The translations under genes and the position numbers were made by a program. From contig NZ_AP022871.1 in assembly GCF_011764565.1 (NCBI RefSeq), positions 8,990,320 through 9,054,319 on the forward strand: a DNA stretch of 64,000 nucleotides, read 5' to 3'. Positions 61,108-64,000 of this stretch are shown one piece after another (within the stretch, counting starts at the first letter, position 1; each line of letters opens with the position of its first letter). The notes beneath the pieces were generated by a model. The model ran no database searches, was not told the DNA's origin, and was given only the letters and a program-made list of their open reading frames with translations. This DNA is from Phytohabitans suffuscus. Lineage in GTDB: Bacteria > Actinomycetota > Actinomycetes > Mycobacteriales > Micromonosporaceae.

Positions 61108-62379
61108 CTACGGGCCCACGCCCTCGAACCCCGGCGGCGACAGCTCCGCCAGGCGGGTCGCGAGGAACGCCCGTTCGGCCTCGTTGTCGGCCAGCTTCAG
61201 GGCGGCCTCGTACTGCTCGACCGCTTCCGCCCCGCGTCCGAGCCGGCGCAGCAGGTCGGCCTTGGTGGCCGGCAGGTAGCGGTAGGCGGCCAGCCGCGCG
61301 TCGCCCTCCAGCGCGGCGAGGTCGGCCAGGGCGTCCTCCGGGCCGTGCACCATCGACACCGCGATCGCCCGGTTGAGTGCCACCACCGGCGAGGGCCAGG
61401 CGGCCAGCAGCGCGCCGTACAGCTCCAGCACCTGCGGCCAGTCGGTCTGCTCGTAGCTCGGCGCGGTGGCGTGCAGTGCCGCGATCGCCGCCTGCAGCCC
61501 GAAGCGCCCGCCACCGCCGCCGCGCAGCGCCGCCACGACCAGGTGGTGGCCCTCCTCGATCGCCTCGCGGTCCCAAAGCGAGCGGTCCTGGTCCTCCAGC
61601 CGCAGCAGGCGCCCGTCGGCGTCGACCCGGGTGGCCCGCCGCGCGTCGGTGACCAGCAGCAGCGCCAGCAGCCCCTTGACCTCGCGCTCGCCCGGCATCA
61701 GCGCGAGCAGCATGCGGGCCAGGTCGAGCGCGCGGGTGGCCAGGTCGGCGCGGGTCAGGCTGGCGCCGGTGGGCGCGGTGTGCGCGGTCGTGTAGAGCAG
61801 GTGGATCACGGTCAGCACGGCGTCCAGCCGCCGCGGCAGCTCGGCCGCCGGCGGTACCCGGTAAGGGATGCCCGCCGTGGCGATCTTCTTCTTCGCGCGG
61901 GTGATCCGCGCGGCCATCGTGGGCTCCGACACCAGGAACGCGCCGGCGATGTCCGGCGTCGCCACGCCGCAGACCAGGCGCAGCGTCAGTGCCACCTGGG
62001 CCTCGCGGGCCAGCGCCGGGTGGCAGCAGGTGAAGACCAGGCGCAGCCGGTCGTCGGGGATCCCGCCGCCGCCGGCGGGCTCGGCGTCCGCGCCCTCCCG
62101 CTCCACCAGCAACGGCATCCTGGTACGGAAGAGCTTGTCCCGCCGCAGCACGTCCAGCGCCCGGTTGCGCGCGGCGGTGGTGAGCCAGGCGCCCGGGTTG
62201 CGCGGGACCCCGTCGCGGCTCCACGCGTCCAGCGCCGCCACGTAGGCGTCCTGCACGCACTCCTCGGCCACGTCGAGGTCGCGCGTCACCCGCACCGTCG
62301 CCGCGAGCACGAAGGCCCACTCCCGCCGGTGCGCCTCGGCGACGGCCCGCTCGGCTGCCTCTCGACTCACACAGCACAA
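61108..62379 (-). CDS. ECF sigma factor of the ECF42/DUF6596 type
   Basis: A 423-residue sigma factor. Region 2 is clear (WAFVLAATVRVTRDLDVAEECVQDAYVAALDAWS, then NPGAWLTTAARNRALDVLRRD). Region 4 includes VALTLRLVCGVATPDIAGAFLVSEPTMAARITRAKKKI. The C-terminal 220 residues form the extension typical of ECF42 proteins (LDAVLTVIHLLYTTAHTAP, LATRALDLARMLLALMPGE, DWPQVLELYGALLAAWPSPVVALNRAIAV), ending in TPR-like helices. It probably replaces an anti-sigma factor. These genes usually sit beside a DGPF/YCII gene, which is absent here. The start may be TTG 62379 or GTG 62370. It is divergent from the gene at the right edge. Confidence 0.9.
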   Translation of the reverse strand: MCCVSREAAERAVAEAHRREWAFVLAATVRVTRDLDVAEECVQDAYVAALDAWSRDGVPRNPGAWLTTAARNRALDVLRRDKLFRTRMPLLVEREGADAEPAGGGGIPDDRLRLVFTCCHPALAREAQVALTLRLVCGVATPDIAGAFLVSEPTMAARITRAKKKIATAGIPYRVPPAAELPRRLDAVLTVIHLLYTTAHTAPTGASLTRADLATRALDLARMLLALMPGEREVKGLLALLLVTDARRATRVDADGRLLRLEDQDRSLWDREAIEEGHHLVVAALRGGGGGRFGLQAAIAALHATAPSYEQTDWPQVLELYGALLAAWPSPVVALNRAIAVSMVHGPEDALADLAALEGDARLAAYRYLPATKADLLRRLGRGAEAVEQYEAALKLADNEAERAFLATRLAELSPPGFEGVGP

Positions 62380-62387
62380 TGTATTGC

Positions 62388-64000
62388 GTGCCGCAGCCCG
62401 ATGATCTCACCGAGGTGGAGAAGGCCCTGTGGACCGGCTCCGCCACGGGCACGCCGGTCGATGCGGCCGGCGCCTCGGTCCGCGCCGACGTGCTCGCCGC
62501 GCTGCTGCGCGAGGAGGCGCCCGGCGGGGCCGCCGCCGTACACCTGCGCGGCGCGCGGGTCACCGGGCAGCTGCGGCTGGCGTACGCCGAGGTCACGCAC
62601 CCGCTGCTGCTGGAGGAGTGCGACTTCGACGAGGCGCCCGACCTGTACTGGGCGCGCATGTCGCACACCAGCCTCGCCGGCTCCCGCATGCCCGGCTTCC
62701 TCGGCTCCAACGTGCGCGTCGACGGCCACCTACAGCTGAGCCGCTGCGTGGTCGGCGACGGCGTACGCCTGTCCGGCGCGCAGATCTCCGGCGGCCTGCT
62801 GCTCGCCGACGCGGTGCTCGTCGGCGGGGAGTGGGCGCTGTACGCCCGCCGCGCCACGATCGACGGCGACCTCGTGCTGAGCGGCGCCCAGCTGACCGGC
62901 GGCCTCGCCCTCACCAACGCCCGGCTGGGCGGCACCGCCGACCTCGACCGGGTGCGGATCACCGCCGCCCCGCACGGGCAGGCGGTCGACGCCGACAACC
63001 TCGCCGTCGAGGCCGCGTTCTACTGCCGCTGGGGCGAGCTCCAGGGCGAGGTGACGCTGCGCCACGCGCGGGTCGCGGCCGCGCTGTCGTTCAGCCGCTC
63101 GGCCCTGCGCAACCCGGGCGGCGTCGCGCTACGGGCCAGCCGCGCGACCCTCGACGGCGGCCTGTACCTGCACGACGGCTTCGTCGCCGAGGGCCAGGTG
63201 CGGGTGGTGAGCGCGCGGATCGTACGCACGCTGCGGCTGGACGGGGCGTCGCTGCGCAACCCCGGCGGGGTCGCGTTCTGCGCCGACTTCGCCACGATCG
63301 AGGGCATGCTCGACGGCCGCCGCGGCCTCACCGTCGAGGGCGAGACCACGCTGCTCGACGCCACGGTCACCGGCCCGCTCCACCTCGAAGGCGCCCACCT
63401 GCGCAACCCCGGCGGCGCCGCGCTCACCGCCCACGGGCTGACCGTCGGCGCGCTGCTGCAGCTCTGCGACGGCTTCACCGCCGAGGGACGGGTACGGCTG
63501 GCCGGCGCCAAGGTCGGCAGCCGGATCTGCTTCGACGACGCCACCGTACGGGCGCCGGGGCAGAAGGTCGTCTCCTGCTGGCGGGTCGAGACCCCCGAGC
63601 TGGCCCTACGCTGGGCGGCGGCGCCGGAGGGCGCGGTCGACCTGCGGTACGCCACGGTCGGCATCCTCCGCGACGACCCCCGCACCTGGCCGTCCACACT
63701 GGACCTCGACGGCCTCCGCTACGACGTGCTGGAGCCGCCCGGCGAAGCCGACGCCCGCCTGCCCTGGCTGGCCCGCGGCCCGAACGGCTTCCGCCCCCAG
63801 CCGTACGAGCAGCTGGCCACCGTCTACCAGGCGCTCGGCGACGGCCCCGGCTCCCGCACGGTGCTGCTGGCCAAGCAACGCCGGCAGAGCACGGTCGGCA
63901 CCTGGTACGCCCGCGTGTGGGGCGGCCTGCAGGACGTCACGGTAGGCTACGGATACCGCCCGCTGCGCGCCGCGTCGTGGCTGGTCGCGCTGCTCGTGGT
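62388..64000 (+). CDS. Membrane-associated protein with pentapeptide-like repeats (partial)
   Basis: An open frame runs from the GTG at 62388 to the window edge, 537 residues so far. Most of it is a solenoid of short strands with A/L at regular intervals (HLRGARVTGQLRLAYAEV, LSGAQISGGLLLADAVLVGG, DGASLRNPGGVAFCADFATI, LEGAHLRNPGGAALTAHGLT). After about residue 470 a helical region (YEQLATVYQALGDGPGSRTV, LLAKQRRQSTVGTWYARVWG) leads into a membrane helix (LRAASWLVALLVV). Actinomycete proteins of this layout are often annotated as membrane-associated oxidoreductases, without evidence of a cofactor. There is no clear ribosome binding site, so translation may be leaderless. Confidence 0.7.
   Translation, partial: MPQPDDLTEVEKALWTGSATGTPVDAAGASVRADVLAALLREEAPGGAAAVHLRGARVTGQLRLAYAEVTHPLLLEECDFDEAPDLYWARMSHTSLAGSRMPGFLGSNVRVDGHLQLSRCVVGDGVRLSGAQISGGLLLADAVLVGGEWALYARRATIDGDLVLSGAQLTGGLALTNARLGGTADLDRVRITAAPHGQAVDADNLAVEAAFYCRWGELQGEVTLRHARVAAALSFSRSALRNPGGVALRASRATLDGGLYLHDGFVAEGQVRVVSARIVRTLRLDGASLRNPGGVAFCADFATIEGMLDGRRGLTVEGETTLLDATVTGPLHLEGAHLRNPGGAALTAHGLTVGALLQLCDGFTAEGRVRLAGAKVGSRICFDDATVRAPGQKVVSCWRVETPELALRWAAAPEGAVDLRYATVGILRDDPRTWPSTLDLDGLRYDVLEPPGEADARLPWLARGPNGFRPQPYEQLATVYQALGDGPGSRTVLLAKQRRQSTVGTWYARVWGGLQDVTVGYGYRPLRAASWLVALLV

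Overview
This window is about 72% GC, has very dense gene packing, GTG/ATG starts with purine-rich ribosome binding sites, many 4-bp ATGA/GTGA overlaps, and repeated GTCCACAGTGG/CCACTGTGGAC words. Together with an AftD-type arabinofuranosyltransferase, a DUF3068 protein, an F420-type oxidoreductase and type VII secretion substrates this points to a filamentous actinomycete. Micromonosporaceae is my best guess, an inference from sequence style only.

Region 1 (1-14.7 kb) is a cell-envelope glycan locus. It holds a polysaccharide flippase cut by the window edge, an FkbM methyltransferase, two GT-C-like multi-pass membrane proteins, a small DUF2613 protein, a GT4 glycosyltransferase, a substrate-binding/VWA protein, a very large AftD arabinofuranosyltransferase carrying a fused methyltransferase, and a DUF3068 (PorA-like) protein. 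From memory, several of these families also lie close together in mycobacteria. Next come a luciferase-like oxidoreductase (14.9-15.8 kb) and a 1.2-kb gene-free island full of repeats (15.8-17.0 kb).

Region 2 (17.0-34.9 kb) is an L-arabinan/arabinoside utilisation locus on the minus strand. In direction of transcription it has a LacI regulator, araA, an ABC sugar importer (binding protein and two permeases), a GH127 beta-L-arabinofuranosidase, a very large secreted glycosidase-like protein, a secreted GH43 multidomain enzyme, then a WxL-like surface protein and a DUF916 protein. A CGAAAACCTTTTCG-type operator sits before both the regulator and araA. A second operator type (TGTGAGCGCTAACA) precedes the giant glycosidase. 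Both araA and the giant glycosidase carry an apparent single-base frameshift.

Region 3 (35-39.1 kb) has a Tat-exported acetamidase/formamidase-like protein, a family-5 solute-binding lipoprotein and a divergent amidohydrolase. Region 4 (39.2-41.3 kb) is a small type VII secretion cassette: a YbaB-like protein, a WXG100-like protein and a WXG-toxin fusion. Then come a RibD-type reductase, a damaged ankyrin-type gene, serA overlapping a D-2-hydroxyglutarate dehydrogenase-like FAD enzyme, a decapitated VOC gene, a secreted alpha/beta hydrolase and a methyltransferase remnant.

Region 5 (50.1-64 kb) starts with a second repeat island, followed by a leftward type VII-like operon. Divergent from it is a two-component operon with two kinase-like proteins and a LuxR-type regulator. 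After that lie a deazaflavin-dependent reductase, a stand-alone TOPRIM protein, a GT2 membrane glycosyltransferase, a FUSC-type transporter, an ECF42-like sigma factor and an incomplete membrane protein at the right edge.

The most unusual items are the AftD-methyltransferase fusion, three families of dispersed intergenic repeats (one a composite palindrome with a conserved core), a telomere-like G-rich array, and a run of genes damaged by indels or truncations. No tRNA, rRNA, CRISPR array, insertion sequence or prophage was recognised.
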